Assembly (NCBI GenBank): GCA_030263555.1
Contig: SZPE01000006.1
Coordinates: forward strand, 28,795 to 92,794
Direction: 5' to 3'
Source: CFX2 sp014338005
Lineage (GTDB): Bacteria > Chloroflexota > Anaerolineae > Aggregatilineales > Phototrophicaceae
Length of the DNA: 64,000 nt
The notes under the pieces are model-generated. The model saw nothing but the letters and a program-made list of their open reading frames with translations. It ran no database searches and had not been told where the DNA came from. Made by a program: the position numbers and the translations under genes. Positions 1 to 8,411 of this stretch are shown here, piece by piece. Within the stretch, counting starts at the first letter, position 1, and the number at the start of each line of letters is the position of its first letter.

Positions 1-120
1 CTGCAATTCGTACCGGTGTTTTTCGACCAGGCTGCTGAACGCTTCCCGATCTATTTCTCTCAGGTTGATGCCCTCATAATCCACCAACTGTTCCCTCCAC
101 CAATACGTGACAGAAGACAT
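1..120 (-). CDS. 5' end of an unidentified gene, cut by the window edge
   Basis: Forty codons run without a stop from an ATG at 120 to the left edge. The first residues are MSSVTYWWREQLVDYEGINL, and the stretch is acidic with Trp near the start. A weak GGA lies about 9 bases before the ATG. I do not recognise the family from this fragment. It is divergent from the gene at 218, so the 97 bases between them should hold promoters for both. The open frame, plausible amino-acid composition and divergent layout are the only support. Confidence 0.5.
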   Translation of the reverse strand, partial: MSSVTYWWREQLVDYEGINLREIDREAFSSLVEKHRYELQ

Positions 121-217
121 AAATTTCCAGAGTGAGTATACAGTTTTTCACAAGCACCGCATCCTTTCGCCCGCGCCGGTCGTCATATTATTTATCACAG
201 ACAGGAGAGATTGAACG

Positions 218-637
218 ATGGCAGAAAATAACATCAAGGGAAGTGGAACGAAGGAAGACCCCTGGGTGCTGCAAACGCCGCCCGGCACGTCGGAGTACAT
301 GCTCTACCGCGACGAAGCGAATGACCCGCCCGTGCTGGTCTGCGTGGTGGGCAAAACCACGCTGCTCTACGATCTGCGCTGCATCGAAGACCTTCACGCC
401 ATGCTGAAAGCGCACGGCGACTGGATGGAACTGGGGAGCGCCGACGAGCAGAAACTCGCCAAAGAAGGAACGGTCGAAGCCTGGGGACGTTCGCCGGATA
501 ACCCCATCGGCGGCTGGTACGGACTGAAAAAAGGGCTGCGTGGGCGCTTTGGCATGTATATCCCGCCCCTGCTCGAAGCATTGGGGCTGGCGGAAGTGGA
601 GCATAAACCCAAAGGCAACCGTATGCGGGCCTTGTAG
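218..637 (+). CDS. conserved hypothetical protein (DUF6855-like)
   Basis: This is a 139-residue soluble protein. It starts at the ATG behind an AGGAGAG ribosome binding site at 206-212. Landmarks are GSGTKEDPWVL near the N-terminus, YRDE at about 30, RCIEDLHAMLKAHGDWMELG in the middle, and AWGRSPDNPIGGWYGLKKGL followed by RFGMYIPP near the end. I recall this set of motifs from a widespread bacterial family of unknown function that I believe is DUF6855. The length fits the whole domain. No catalytic residues can be named and no function is inferred. The next gene, 160 bases on, has its own candidate promoter, so this is probably a single-gene unit. Confidence 0.8.
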   Translation: MAENNIKGSGTKEDPWVLQTPPGTSEYMLYRDEANDPPVLVCVVGKTTLLYDLRCIEDLHAMLKAHGDWMELGSADEQKLAKEGTVEAWGRSPDNPIGGWYGLKKGLRGRFGMYIPPLLEALGLAEVEHKPKGNRMRAL

Positions 638-684
638 ACCTTCACAAATGACACCAACAACATGGGCGAGATACTCATTATTGG

Positions 685-693
685 TGCTATAAT
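685..693 (+). promoter_or_regulatory. candidate extended -10 promoter for the GlsB-like gene
   Basis: TGCTATAAT is a full extended -10 with a perfect TATAAT hexamer about 105 bases before the ATG at 798. No good -35 is visible, as expected for extended -10 promoters. The same TGnTAyaAT pattern recurs before other genes in the window. Confidence 0.5.
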
Positions 694-797
694 AGAAAAT
701 GTAAGGAAACATCGTCGCCATCCATGAAATTCAGGCATTTTGTCTGCCAACCTGGCGTGACGTTTACCCGACATCCGTTTAGTTAAGGAGGAAGGAT

Positions 798-1076
798 ATG
801 GATCCGGTAAACCTGATCGTCTGGATTATCATCGGCGGCGTGGCTGGTTTGATCGCCAGCTACCTGGTTAAAACCAAAACCACCGCAGGCATCGCAGCCG
901 ACGTAGTGGCCGGCATCCTGGGTGGCCTCATCGGCGGTTACATCCTCAGGCTGTTTAACATCATCGGCGATCCCGACCTGTCAGCCATCAACTGGCCCAG
1001 CGCCGTCGTCGCCGTCGTCGGCGCGGTCGTGCTGCTGCTGGTCTGGGAAGTGGTGCGCCGCAGCCAGACCTCGTAG
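798..1076 (+). CDS. GlsB/YeaQ/YmgE family small membrane protein
   Basis: This 92-residue protein has three hydrophobic segments, at about 5-23, 33-53 and 66-86. Gly-rich faces (IIGGVAGLIA, GILGGLIGGYILRL) and a short Arg-rich tail are typical of the transglycosylase-associated YeaQ family. A strong AAGGAGGAAGG ribosome binding site sits just before the ATG. Members are inner-membrane proteins often induced by general or acid stress, but the molecular activity is not established. An intrinsic terminator follows at 1146, so it is likely monocistronic. The family call is firm and the stress role is by analogy. Confidence 0.88.
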   Translation: MDPVNLIVWIIIGGVAGLIASYLVKTKTTAGIAADVVAGILGGLIGGYILRLFNIIGDPDLSAINWPSAVVAVVGAVVLLLVWEVVRRSQTS

Positions 1077-1145
1077 AACCCGCCGCTTCACTAAAGCCTC
1101 GTCGCGTTCTCACTGCTGAACGCTGCTGCAGCCATCCCGTAAACG

Positions 1146-1181
1146 AAAGGCGCGGGGGTGTTTGCGTTCCCCCGCGCCTTT
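1146..1181. terminator. strong hairpin, probable bidirectional terminator
   Basis: AAAGGCGCGGGGG pairs with CCCCCGCGCCTTT, a perfect 13-bp stem around a 10-base loop. It lies between convergent genes (GlsB-like on plus, the membrane protein on minus). The T tract beyond the stem is short, so it may owe its strength to the stem. Confidence 0.65.
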
Positions 1182-1209
1182 CCCGCTCCTTGTTCTTGCG
1201 CGAAAAACT

Positions 1210-2931
1210 CTACCGCGCTGCCACAGCGTCGGCCTGAACCTGATAAACGACCACCGCGCCCTGGCTAAACACCTCGCTTAAAAATGGCGAACCGGCGGGG
1301 TCGTAGTCCCCCAGGCGCGCCTCCTCCGGGCCATAAAACACATAATCCACGCTGTAGCGGCGCAGGGTTTCCAGGCGCTCATCGTCGCCGGTGCTGCCGT
1401 CAAAAAACGCCCGCACCGCCGCCTGTTTGCCGAAAAAGTCCAGCGTTTGCGCCCAATGCCCCAGGAACGACCGCGCGCCCGTTAACATCGGCACGAACTG
1501 GCCGGTTTCCAGGTTCGACAGCACCACATCTTCCGTCCCAACGCGGCTTTCCAGATATTTCATGGCGGCTGTAGTTTCTACCGGCAGGAAAAACATGCTG
1601 GCCTCGCGCCGGCCTTCCTCGTCGGCTTCGGTCGAGCCGGTCGCCTGGATGCGGTTGGCGCGGTTAAGGTCGAGAAAACGCTGCGCGTACAGGTACAGGT
1701 TGGCCGGCAGCACCAGCAGCACCAGCGCCGCCGTCGCCACCACGACCAGACGCGAGCGCGGCCAGCTTTTCAGCCGTTTTTCCAGCCAGGGCAGCACGCG
1801 CCGGTACAGACCGATGGTCGCCAGCACGCCGGTGATGACCTGCCAGCCGCTCAACAGGTGAATCTGGAAGTTCAGCGGCAGGTAAACCAGGACGAAATGC
1901 GCCAGGAACCAGGCCATGATGAACAGATGGGTGTCGTCGCGCTCGCGCCAGGGCGTTTTGATGTCCAGCGCCCAGATCGCCAGCAGCCAGGCCAGCCCCA
2001 TCAAAATCGGCAGGTGGAGCGGGTTAGGTGTCCACGCGCCGGCGTTGTCGAACTGGGACAGGACGCCGCGCCATACGTCGTCGGCGGTGGTGATGAGGAA
2101 GGCTTGCAGCGCCGGCCACACCGACACCAACACGATAATCAGCCCGGTTTTGAACAGGTAGATCGGGAATTTGCGGTCGCGCAGCCACAGGAACAGGCCG
2201 TAAAGACCGATCACCCCATAAATGGTGAACATATCGTAGGAGTGCTGCAAGCTCAGCAGCAGCGTCACAGCGGCGGCGGCCCAGGCATAATGCAGGTTTT
2301 TGGAACGCTGCCCCAGCAGCACCAGCGTAAAAATGACCGTAATCAGGCCGGTGGCGATGGTGAAATGGGCAAAACCCATGATGGTATAAAAGGTGTTCGG
2401 TTCGGCGGTATACAGATCAAACGGGAAAATCGGCAGGTTGGCGGCGTACTTACCGACAATCCATATCCAGCCGAACCCGGACGCCAGAACCGCCAGCAGG
2501 AAGGCGGTAAACCGTTTGGCGCGGCTGCTGAAAATCACGCCGCAAAAAACGTAAATGGCCGCCATCGTAAAAGCCCCGGCCAGCAGCCGCGTGATCTGGT
2601 ACAGCGTGATGTAACTCAGGCCGGTCAGCGCCTCTATGCGGCCCAGCGTCCACCATAAAAAGTTGAACAGCAGCGGCGTGCTGGACTCCGGCGTGAACTG
2701 GTTGGGAACCAGCACCAGTGACCGGGACTCGCGCATCCACGAAAAATACTGGGCGTGGTCGGGAACGTTGACGACCACACCGATGAACTCGGTTTCCGGC
2801 GGCGCGATGCGGTGGGCGTAAAAATAGGGTATCCCCGTCAAAACCAGGATGACCAGAATGACCGCGCCGACCAGCAGCCATTCACGAACGGTAAAAAGGG
2901 CGCTCGACTGCGCGCGGGCATCCGTGACCAT
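1210..2931 (-). CDS. multi-pass membrane protein, GT-C glycosyltransferase-like
   Basis: This 573-residue protein has about ten to twelve hydrophobic helices. After the first helix (about 17-37) comes a large extracytoplasmic loop with PETEFIGVVVNVPDHAQYFSW. An acidic first loop of this sort is where GT-C lipid-sugar transferases carry their catalytic Asp/Glu. A soluble C-terminal tail of about 140 residues follows the last helix. GGAGG precedes the ATG closely. It lies directly downstream of a GT4 and a GT2 gene on the same strand, so a role in moving polyprenyl-linked sugars for a surface glycan is plausible. No specific family can be assigned by eye, and another kind of large membrane protein is possible. 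Confidence 0.65.
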   Translation of the reverse strand: MVTDARAQSSALFTVREWLLVGAVILVILVLTGIPYFYAHRIAPPETEFIGVVVNVPDHAQYFSWMRESRSLVLVPNQFTPESSTPLLFNFLWWTLGRIEALTGLSYITLYQITRLLAGAFTMAAIYVFCGVIFSSRAKRFTAFLLAVLASGFGWIWIVGKYAANLPIFPFDLYTAEPNTFYTIMGFAHFTIATGLITVIFTLVLLGQRSKNLHYAWAAAAVTLLLSLQHSYDMFTIYGVIGLYGLFLWLRDRKFPIYLFKTGLIIVLVSVWPALQAFLITTADDVWRGVLSQFDNAGAWTPNPLHLPILMGLAWLLAIWALDIKTPWRERDDTHLFIMAWFLAHFVLVYLPLNFQIHLLSGWQVITGVLATIGLYRRVLPWLEKRLKSWPRSRLVVVATAALVLLVLPANLYLYAQRFLDLNRANRIQATGSTEADEEGRREASMFFLPVETTAAMKYLESRVGTEDVVLSNLETGQFVPMLTGARSFLGHWAQTLDFFGKQAAVRAFFDGSTGDDERLETLRRYSVDYVFYGPEEARLGDYDPAGSPFLSEVFSQGAVVVYQVQADAVAAR

Positions 2932-2981
2932 AACACAACCCCTCCCCTCTCTTTATGCTATTCACGCTTCAGTATAGGCCA

Positions 2982-4190
2982 TCAGCCCCGCCCGGACGGG
3001 CCGACGGACTCGATCACATTCAGCAGATGGTGAGTGATGACTCCCCAATCGTACTCGCGCTCAACCAGCGCGCGGCCTGCTTCGGCCAGCCGGGCGCGGC
3101 GCTCGCCGTCCTCGAACAGTTGGCAGATCGTTTCCACCATCTGGGCGGGCGTATCGGCGATCAGAATATCCTCGCCGGGATGAACGTTCAGCCCTTCCAC
3201 ACCCTTGCGGGTCGAAACCACCGGTACGCCCAACGCCATCGCCTCCAATATCTTCAGGCGTGTGCCGCTGCCCACCCGCAGCGGTACGACCACCAGCCAG
3301 CTTTTCTGGACGGCGGGCGCGATTTCCGGCAGATAACCGGCGAAGGTGACCCCCGGCTGCCCGGCCAGATGGCTGACATTAACCTTACCCGTGCCGCCGG
3401 TGATAACAAAACGCGCTTTCGGCGTCCGCGCGCGGATCAGCGGCCACACCTCGCGGATGAAATAATCCACCGCGTCGTAGTTGGCGTGGTACGTCACCGC
3501 ACCGGTGTAAATCAACGTATACGGCTCCGGTTCGATCATCGGATTGGGGCGGTTAACTTCGGTATCTATGCCGTTTGGGATGACCTCGATGCGCGCGCCC
3601 GCCGGGGCAAACGCCCGGATGTAATCCCGCTCCGTTTCGGAAACCACCGTCAGCACCGCGCCGCGCTGCATGCAGCGGCGCAGCGCGTTCTGGAGTTTGC
3701 CCAGGGTCAGCCATGCTCGCAGCCGACCGCTCCAGCCGGCAGCACGATTCACATGGTCGTAAAAACTGGTGATTTCCGGCGTTTCTAAAACCGCCGGCAG
3801 GTGGGGCAAAACCGACAGATAACGCATGGTCTGGATTTCGGAGGCGATCACCACATCCACCGGCGGCGAGCCGCCCGCCGCTGCGGCGGCGCGTTCGGCC
3901 ATCGCCGGGCTGTACACATCCACCAGCGAACGCGGCCAGCGCGAAAAATAACCCAGCAGGGCTTTTAACGCGCCGGGATTGTAAGTGGGTTTGGGCAGGG
4001 CTTCGACGTGCGCGCAGAAGCCGCGCAGATGTTCGATTCGTTCCGGCGCGGCATCCTCGGTTTCCGCAAACGACAGCAGCGTAACGCGGTGTTCGCGGGC
4101 AAGGTGGCGCAGCAGGTTATAGATGCGCTGTTTCGAGCCGTTGTCCGCCGGGTAGGGCCACCACCAGGACAAAAACAGGATATGCGCCAT
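2982..4190 (-). CDS. glycosyltransferase family 4 (GT-B fold)
   Basis: This 402-residue cytoplasmic enzyme transfers a sugar from a nucleotide-sugar donor. The N-terminal half opens with ILFLSWWWPYPADNGSKQRI, the donor/acceptor loop of many GT4 enzymes. The C-terminal Rossmann half carries VIPNGIDTE (about 200), LIYTGAVTYHANYDAVDYF, and the donor-binding LKILEAMALGVPVVSTRKGVE near 320-340, with the acidic residue of the EX7E-type motif. Its ATG follows the stop of the GT2 gene by only a few bases, so the two are co-transcribed and probably coupled. The exact sugar and acceptor cannot be read from sequence. Confidence 0.85.
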   Translation of the reverse strand: MAHILFLSWWWPYPADNGSKQRIYNLLRHLAREHRVTLLSFAETEDAAPERIEHLRGFCAHVEALPKPTYNPGALKALLGYFSRWPRSLVDVYSPAMAERAAAAAGGSPPVDVVIASEIQTMRYLSVLPHLPAVLETPEITSFYDHVNRAAGWSGRLRAWLTLGKLQNALRRCMQRGAVLTVVSETERDYIRAFAPAGARIEVIPNGIDTEVNRPNPMIEPEPYTLIYTGAVTYHANYDAVDYFIREVWPLIRARTPKARFVITGGTGKVNVSHLAGQPGVTFAGYLPEIAPAVQKSWLVVVPLRVGSGTRLKILEAMALGVPVVSTRKGVEGLNVHPGEDILIADTPAQMVETICQLFEDGERRARLAEAGRALVEREYDWGVITHHLLNVIESVGPSGRG

Positions 4191-4193
4191 TGG

Positions 4194-5099
4194 TCAGACG
4201 GCCATCGGGCCGAAGCGCCCCAGCGAAAAATCCTTGATCGCCCGCAGCATGATATGGCGCAGCGGGCGTTTTTCGCGCCAGCGGGCATACACCGACCAGC
4301 TAACGATCATACGGGTGTATTCGATCAGCGTGAACATCAGCGGGCGCAGGCCGGCGCGCGTGCGCCTGAGGAACAGCAACCGGTTGCGCGTCATGTAATA
4401 ATGCGCGCGCGGTGAGGACGCCCGGCTTTCAATCGAAATTTTATGCCATAACATCGCCATCGGCACATGAACGATTCGGAATCCCGCGTGGCCAGCGCGC
4501 ACGCACCATTCGGTTTCTTCATAATACATAAAAAATTTTTCATCCAGCAGCCCGGCGCGCTCCCAGGTTTCACGGCGCGCCAGCAGGCAGCAGCCGGTTA
4601 CAAAATCCACCGGGCGCGGGCTGAGGCCGAACTGGGCTTTATCTTCTTCGTTCAGGCCGATCATATCGGTTGTGCCGCGCGCCCAGTCAATCGCGCCGCC
4701 CGCCGACCAGATGATGTCTGGGGCGCTGTAATAATAGATCATCGGGCCGGTCACGCCGATGTCCGGGGCGGCTTCCATGACCTCAATCATAACATCCAGC
4801 ATGTCAGGCGCGGCGACCGTATCGTTATTGAGCAGCATCACGTAATCCGCGCCATGTTGGAGCGCGTACCGGATGCCCACGTTGTTGCCGCCGGTAAAAC
4901 CCAGGTTGGCCCCGGTTTCGATCAGTTTGACGTTCGGGTGCGCCGCCCGAACCGCCTCAACCGAACCATCGGACGAGTGATTATCCACCACGATCACGGT
5001 AAAGTTCGGATAGGTGAGGTGTTCCAGGGAGCGCAGGCAGGCGAGGGTGTCCTCGCATCCATTGTAGTTTAAGACGATGATACTGACAGCGGGTTTCAT
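4194..5099 (-). CDS. glycosyltransferase family 2, rhamnosyltransferase-like
   Basis: This GT-A enzyme of about 301 residues is probably the first gene of the glycan block. VSIIVLNYNG at the N-terminus, VIVVDNHSSDGS and LLNNDTV (the DxD-like metal/nucleotide site) are classic GT2 features. MYYEETEWCVRAGHAGF is typical of WbbL/rhamnosyltransferase-like members that add sugars to surface polysaccharides. I take the ATG at 5099. A TTG seven codons upstream (5120) is also in frame and neither has a convincing ribosome site. The layout with the GT4 and the large membrane protein suggests one pathway. Confidence 0.85.
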   Translation of the reverse strand: MKPAVSIIVLNYNGCEDTLACLRSLEHLTYPNFTVIVVDNHSSDGSVEAVRAAHPNVKLIETGANLGFTGGNNVGIRYALQHGADYVMLLNNDTVAAPDMLDVMIEVMEAAPDIGVTGPMIYYYSAPDIIWSAGGAIDWARGTTDMIGLNEEDKAQFGLSPRPVDFVTGCCLLARRETWERAGLLDEKFFMYYEETEWCVRAGHAGFRIVHVPMAMLWHKISIESRASSPRAHYYMTRNRLLFLRRTRAGLRPLMFTLIEYTRMIVSWSVYARWREKRPLRHIMLRAIKDFSLGRFGPMAV

Positions 5100-5278
5100 A
5101 CCAGCACCGGCGTTATTCAAACGCAGTTAAAACCTTTAAGTGCCTTCATCCTAGAAAATTCAGCCTTGCAATCGGCTAAACGGCAGCGCGCCGCGCATGG
5201 TACGTTAGGACTAAAATTTTCCACAGGGCGCAAAAATTGCTGCGGCCCGGTTTTCTTCAGTTTTTGCCGGTTGGGATA

Positions 5279-5287
5279 TGCTACAAT
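5279..5287 (+). promoter_or_regulatory. candidate extended -10 promoter of the stressosome operon
   Basis: TGCTACAAT lies about 97 bases before the GTG start at 5384, with no clear -35. It sits in the 284-base divergent gap between the GT2 gene and the operon. The motif matches the other extended -10 sequences in this window. Confidence 0.45.
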
Positions 5288-5383
5288 GAACCTAGAATGC
5301 ATTCTGTTATATTTCTATATCTAGCGGCGGCCCGTCCATTTAACCCTGAAGCGCCGGCCATTAAACAACCGAGGAGAGATCGA

Positions 5384-7168
5384 GTGCCTACGACGGAAGA
5401 TTTGCAGGCCCGCATAACCGAACTGGAAGAGGCACAGCGGAACGCCGCGCGCCTGTTTCAGATCAGCCATGACCTGAACACCGCCCGCGATCTGAACCAG
5501 GTCTTTCAGATCATCGTCCGTCCGGCCATCGAAAATCGCGCTTCTAGCGCCGTCCTGGGCGCCTTTTACCCCGGCGATTCCGGCATGGTGCAGGTCATCG
5601 GCAGTTGGCAGCGCGAAGGTGATGAACAACTGCCGGTCGGCATCAGCCTGCCGGCTGCCGAGTTCCCGTTTAATCACATCTGGCTCAACCATCCCGGTGA
5701 AACACTGCTGATTTCGGACATCGCCGCCGACGAACGGCTGGACGAAACCACCCGGCGGCGCGCGCTGGCGACCGGCATCCAGGCAGCCGCCGCGATACCG
5801 CTGGCACGTGCCGGTCGTTGGGTGGGTATCATCCTGTTGGGCTGGAAGGATGGGCGCGGCTTCGCCCCGCACGAAAAAAGCTTCTACGAAACGCTGCCCT
5901 TCCTAGTGACGCCCATCATCGAAAACCGGCAGTTAGTGAACCACCTGGAGCGCCTGGTGAGCGAACGCACCCAGGACTTGATGACTTTTCTGGCGCTGGT
6001 GGAAAACGCCGCCGAAGCGGTCATGACCTGTGACACGGATGGCCGCATCAACTACGCCAACCCCGCCGGCTACCGGCTGTACGGCTACGACGCCGAAAAA
6101 CGCGAGCTGCTGGAACTGTCCCCCGAAGACCTGACGCCCGACGACGAACTGCCCCGGCTTCAGCAGGAGGTTTTCGCCGCCGCCGCTTCCGATGGCAGAT
6201 GGGAGGGGGAAATTCGGCAGCGGCGCAAAGACGGCCATATCCTTATGGTTTACGCCAGCGTATTTAACATCTACGACGACGCCGGGCAGCCGGTGGCGAG
6301 GGCGACCATCACGCGCGACATCAGCCAACGCAAACAGGCCGAAGACGCCCTGCGCGAAAGCGAGGAACGCTTCCGGCGTATTGTGGAGGCGCTGCCCGTC
6401 GGCCTGCACCTGTACCAGCTTGATGACCGGGAGCGGCTGATTTTTACCGGCGCGAACCCGGCAGCCGACCAGATGTTAGGCGTGGACAACAGCCGTTACA
6501 TCGGCCTGACCATCGAACAGGCTTTCCCGCCTCTGGCCCAGACCGAAATCCCCGACCGCTACCGCCAGGCGGCCCGTGACGGCGTGATGTGGCAGACCGA
6601 TCAGGTTTTGTATGAGGACGAGGCGATCAGCGGCGCGTACAAAGTATACGTTTTCCAGAGCGCGCCGGGCAGCGCGGTGGTCGCTTTCCTGGATGTGACC
6701 GAACGGATGCAGACCGAACAGGAGCGCGAGCGCCTTCAGCAGCAGATCATCGAGGCGCAGCGCCAGGCTTTGCAAGAGCTTTCCACACCCATTATCCCGG
6801 TGATGGAAGGCATCATCGTCATGCCGCTGGTGGGCGGCATTGATACCAGCCGCTCCCGCGATCTGATGCGCTCCCTGCTGGAAGGCATCACCCGCTACCA
6901 GGCCAAAGTAGCCATCCTGGACATCACCGGTGTGCCGGTAGTGGATACCGGCGTGGCCCAGCACCTCGACCGCACCATCCAGGCCGCACGGTTGAAGGGC
7001 GCGCGAACGCTCATCACCGGCGTGTCGGAAGCAGTGGCGGAAACCATCGTAGACCTGGGCATTGATTGGAGCGGCATCGAAACCTTAAGCGATCTGCAAA
7101 CCGGGCTGATGGTCGCCCTGCGGTCGCTGGGTTTGCGAATCTACCGAGAAGCAAGGAAAAAAGACTGA
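5384..7168 (+). CDS. rsbR: stressosome sensor RsbR paralogue: GAF-PAS-PAS-STAS
   Basis: This is a 594-residue sensor/scaffold protein. I start it at the GTG at 5384, seven bases after GAGGAGAG; a longer frame exists upstream but has no ribosome site. A short coiled coil leads into a GAF domain (about 20-190). Two PAS domains follow (about 200-320 and 325-440), the first with NPAGYRLYGYDAEKREL. The C-terminal STAS domain (about 465-590) has the RsbR signature: STPIIPVM, MPLVGGIDT, DITGVPVVDTGVA and ITGVSEAVAET. The Thr in DTGVA and the Thr in ITGV match, from memory, the two RsbT-phosphorylated threonines of Bacillus RsbRA. The stop overlaps the next start (TGATG), showing translational coupling. 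Confidence 0.85.
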   Translation: MPTTEDLQARITELEEAQRNAARLFQISHDLNTARDLNQVFQIIVRPAIENRASSAVLGAFYPGDSGMVQVIGSWQREGDEQLPVGISLPAAEFPFNHIWLNHPGETLLISDIAADERLDETTRRRALATGIQAAAAIPLARAGRWVGIILLGWKDGRGFAPHEKSFYETLPFLVTPIIENRQLVNHLERLVSERTQDLMTFLALVENAAEAVMTCDTDGRINYANPAGYRLYGYDAEKRELLELSPEDLTPDDELPRLQQEVFAAAASDGRWEGEIRQRRKDGHILMVYASVFNIYDDAGQPVARATITRDISQRKQAEDALRESEERFRRIVEALPVGLHLYQLDDRERLIFTGANPAADQMLGVDNSRYIGLTIEQAFPPLAQTEIPDRYRQAARDGVMWQTDQVLYEDEAISGAYKVYVFQSAPGSAVVAFLDVTERMQTEQERERLQQQIIEAQRQALQELSTPIIPVMEGIIVMPLVGGIDTSRSRDLMRSLLEGITRYQAKVAILDITGVPVVDTGVAQHLDRTIQAARLKGARTLITGVSEAVAETIVDLGIDWSGIETLSDLQTGLMVALRSLGLRIYREARKKD

Positions 7169-8373
7169 TGCTCAAACAATGGTTGGAAAATCGCCGCGAG
7201 GAACTGCTGGCGATCAGTCTGGCATTTGAACACGATCAGTCGGAGCCGCTGGACGACGGCGTGCTGTACCCGCTGCTGGAAACTACGCTGACCGCCGCCG
7301 GGCAGGCGCTCGATGGCAAGGTCAATCCGACCCGCGCGGCAGTTAAAATCGCCCAACACGCCCAGGACGCGCGGCTGCCTCTGCCGGGTTTCATCCACAG
7401 CCTGGATGTTCTGCGACGCGCGGCCCAATACCTGCTCGGCCAGGACATACACGCCGCCGCCGACCAGATGGCCTGGATGGGCGCGCTCAACGACCAGTTA
7501 TTCCTCACCGCCCAGGTTGCGGCGACCATGCTCGGCAGCGGGGACGAAGCGGAACTGGCCGAGGAGCGCCACCGGCTGCGAACGCTGGTGGATGCCCTGC
7601 CGGATTTTGTTTTTATGAAAGACCGCGACAGCCGTTTTTTGCTGTTGAACCGGGCGATGGCGCAGTTTATGGGGGCAGAAACGCCGCAGGAAATCATCGG
7701 CAAAGATGACTTCGACCTGTTCCCAGAGGTGCTGGCCGCCCAGTACCGCGCCGATGAAATGGAAGTCATGCAGTCCGGCAGGGTTAAAACCGGCTACGAA
7801 GAACAAACGGTCACCCGTGAAGGCGAAATACGCTGGATGCAAAGCACCAAAGCCCCCTTGCGTGACGGCAGCGGTAATGTGATCGGCGTGGTCGGCATGG
7901 TTCGGGACATCACCGCGATCAAACAGGCGCACGAGCGCGAGCGGCAGCAGCGGCAGATCATCGAGGCGCAGCAGCAGGCCATCTCCGAACTGTCCACACC
8001 CATCATTCCCGTCATGGACCGTATCATCGTCATGCCGTTGATCGGCGGCATTGATACCGCCCGCGCGCGGGACATTATGCGTTCGCTGCTGGCCGGCATC
8101 GGCCAGTACCGCGCCCGCATCGCTATTTTAGACATCACCGGCGTGCCGGTAGTGGACAGCGGCGTGGCCCAGCACCTCGACCGCACCATCCAGGCCGCGC
8201 GGTTGAAGGGCGCGCAGACCATCGTTACCGGCGTGTCGGACGCCATCGCCGAAACCATTGTAGACCTGGGCATAGACTGGAGCGGCGTCGAGACGGAGCG
8301 CGATCTGCAAACCGGCCTCGTTACGGCGCTGGAACGCCTGGGGTTTGTGCTTATAAAGCCCGGCAGCAGCTAA
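7168..8373 (+). CDS. rsbR: stressosome sensor RsbR paralogue: helical N-domain, PAS, STAS
   Basis: The ATG overlaps the preceding stop, giving a 401-residue protein. Residues 1-125 are helical (MLKQWLENRREELLAISLAF) and unlike the GAF of its neighbours; they resemble RsbRD-type N-terminal sensor domains. A PAS domain (about 135-255) contains FVFMKDRDSRFLLLNRAMAQ. The STAS domain (about 270-400) carries STPIIPVMDRIIVMPLIGG, VVDSGVA and IVTGVSDAIAET. The first phospho-acceptor position is Ser rather than the Thr of the first paralogue; the second Thr is kept. It probably co-assembles with RsbS and the other paralogues. Its STAS DNA is nearly identical to that of the next gene, suggesting recent duplication or conversion. 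Confidence 0.85.
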   Translation: MLKQWLENRREELLAISLAFEHDQSEPLDDGVLYPLLETTLTAAGQALDGKVNPTRAAVKIAQHAQDARLPLPGFIHSLDVLRRAAQYLLGQDIHAAADQMAWMGALNDQLFLTAQVAATMLGSGDEAELAEERHRLRTLVDALPDFVFMKDRDSRFLLLNRAMAQFMGAETPQEIIGKDDFDLFPEVLAAQYRADEMEVMQSGRVKTGYEEQTVTREGEIRWMQSTKAPLRDGSGNVIGVVGMVRDITAIKQAHERERQQRQIIEAQQQAISELSTPIIPVMDRIIVMPLIGGIDTARARDIMRSLLAGIGQYRARIAILDITGVPVVDSGVAQHLDRTIQAARLKGAQTIVTGVSDAIAETIVDLGIDWSGVETERDLQTGLVTALERLGFVLIKPGSS

Positions 8374-8411
8374 CCGATTCTCGCGGAACCCCCACTTAGG
8401 AGCTTGCTTTT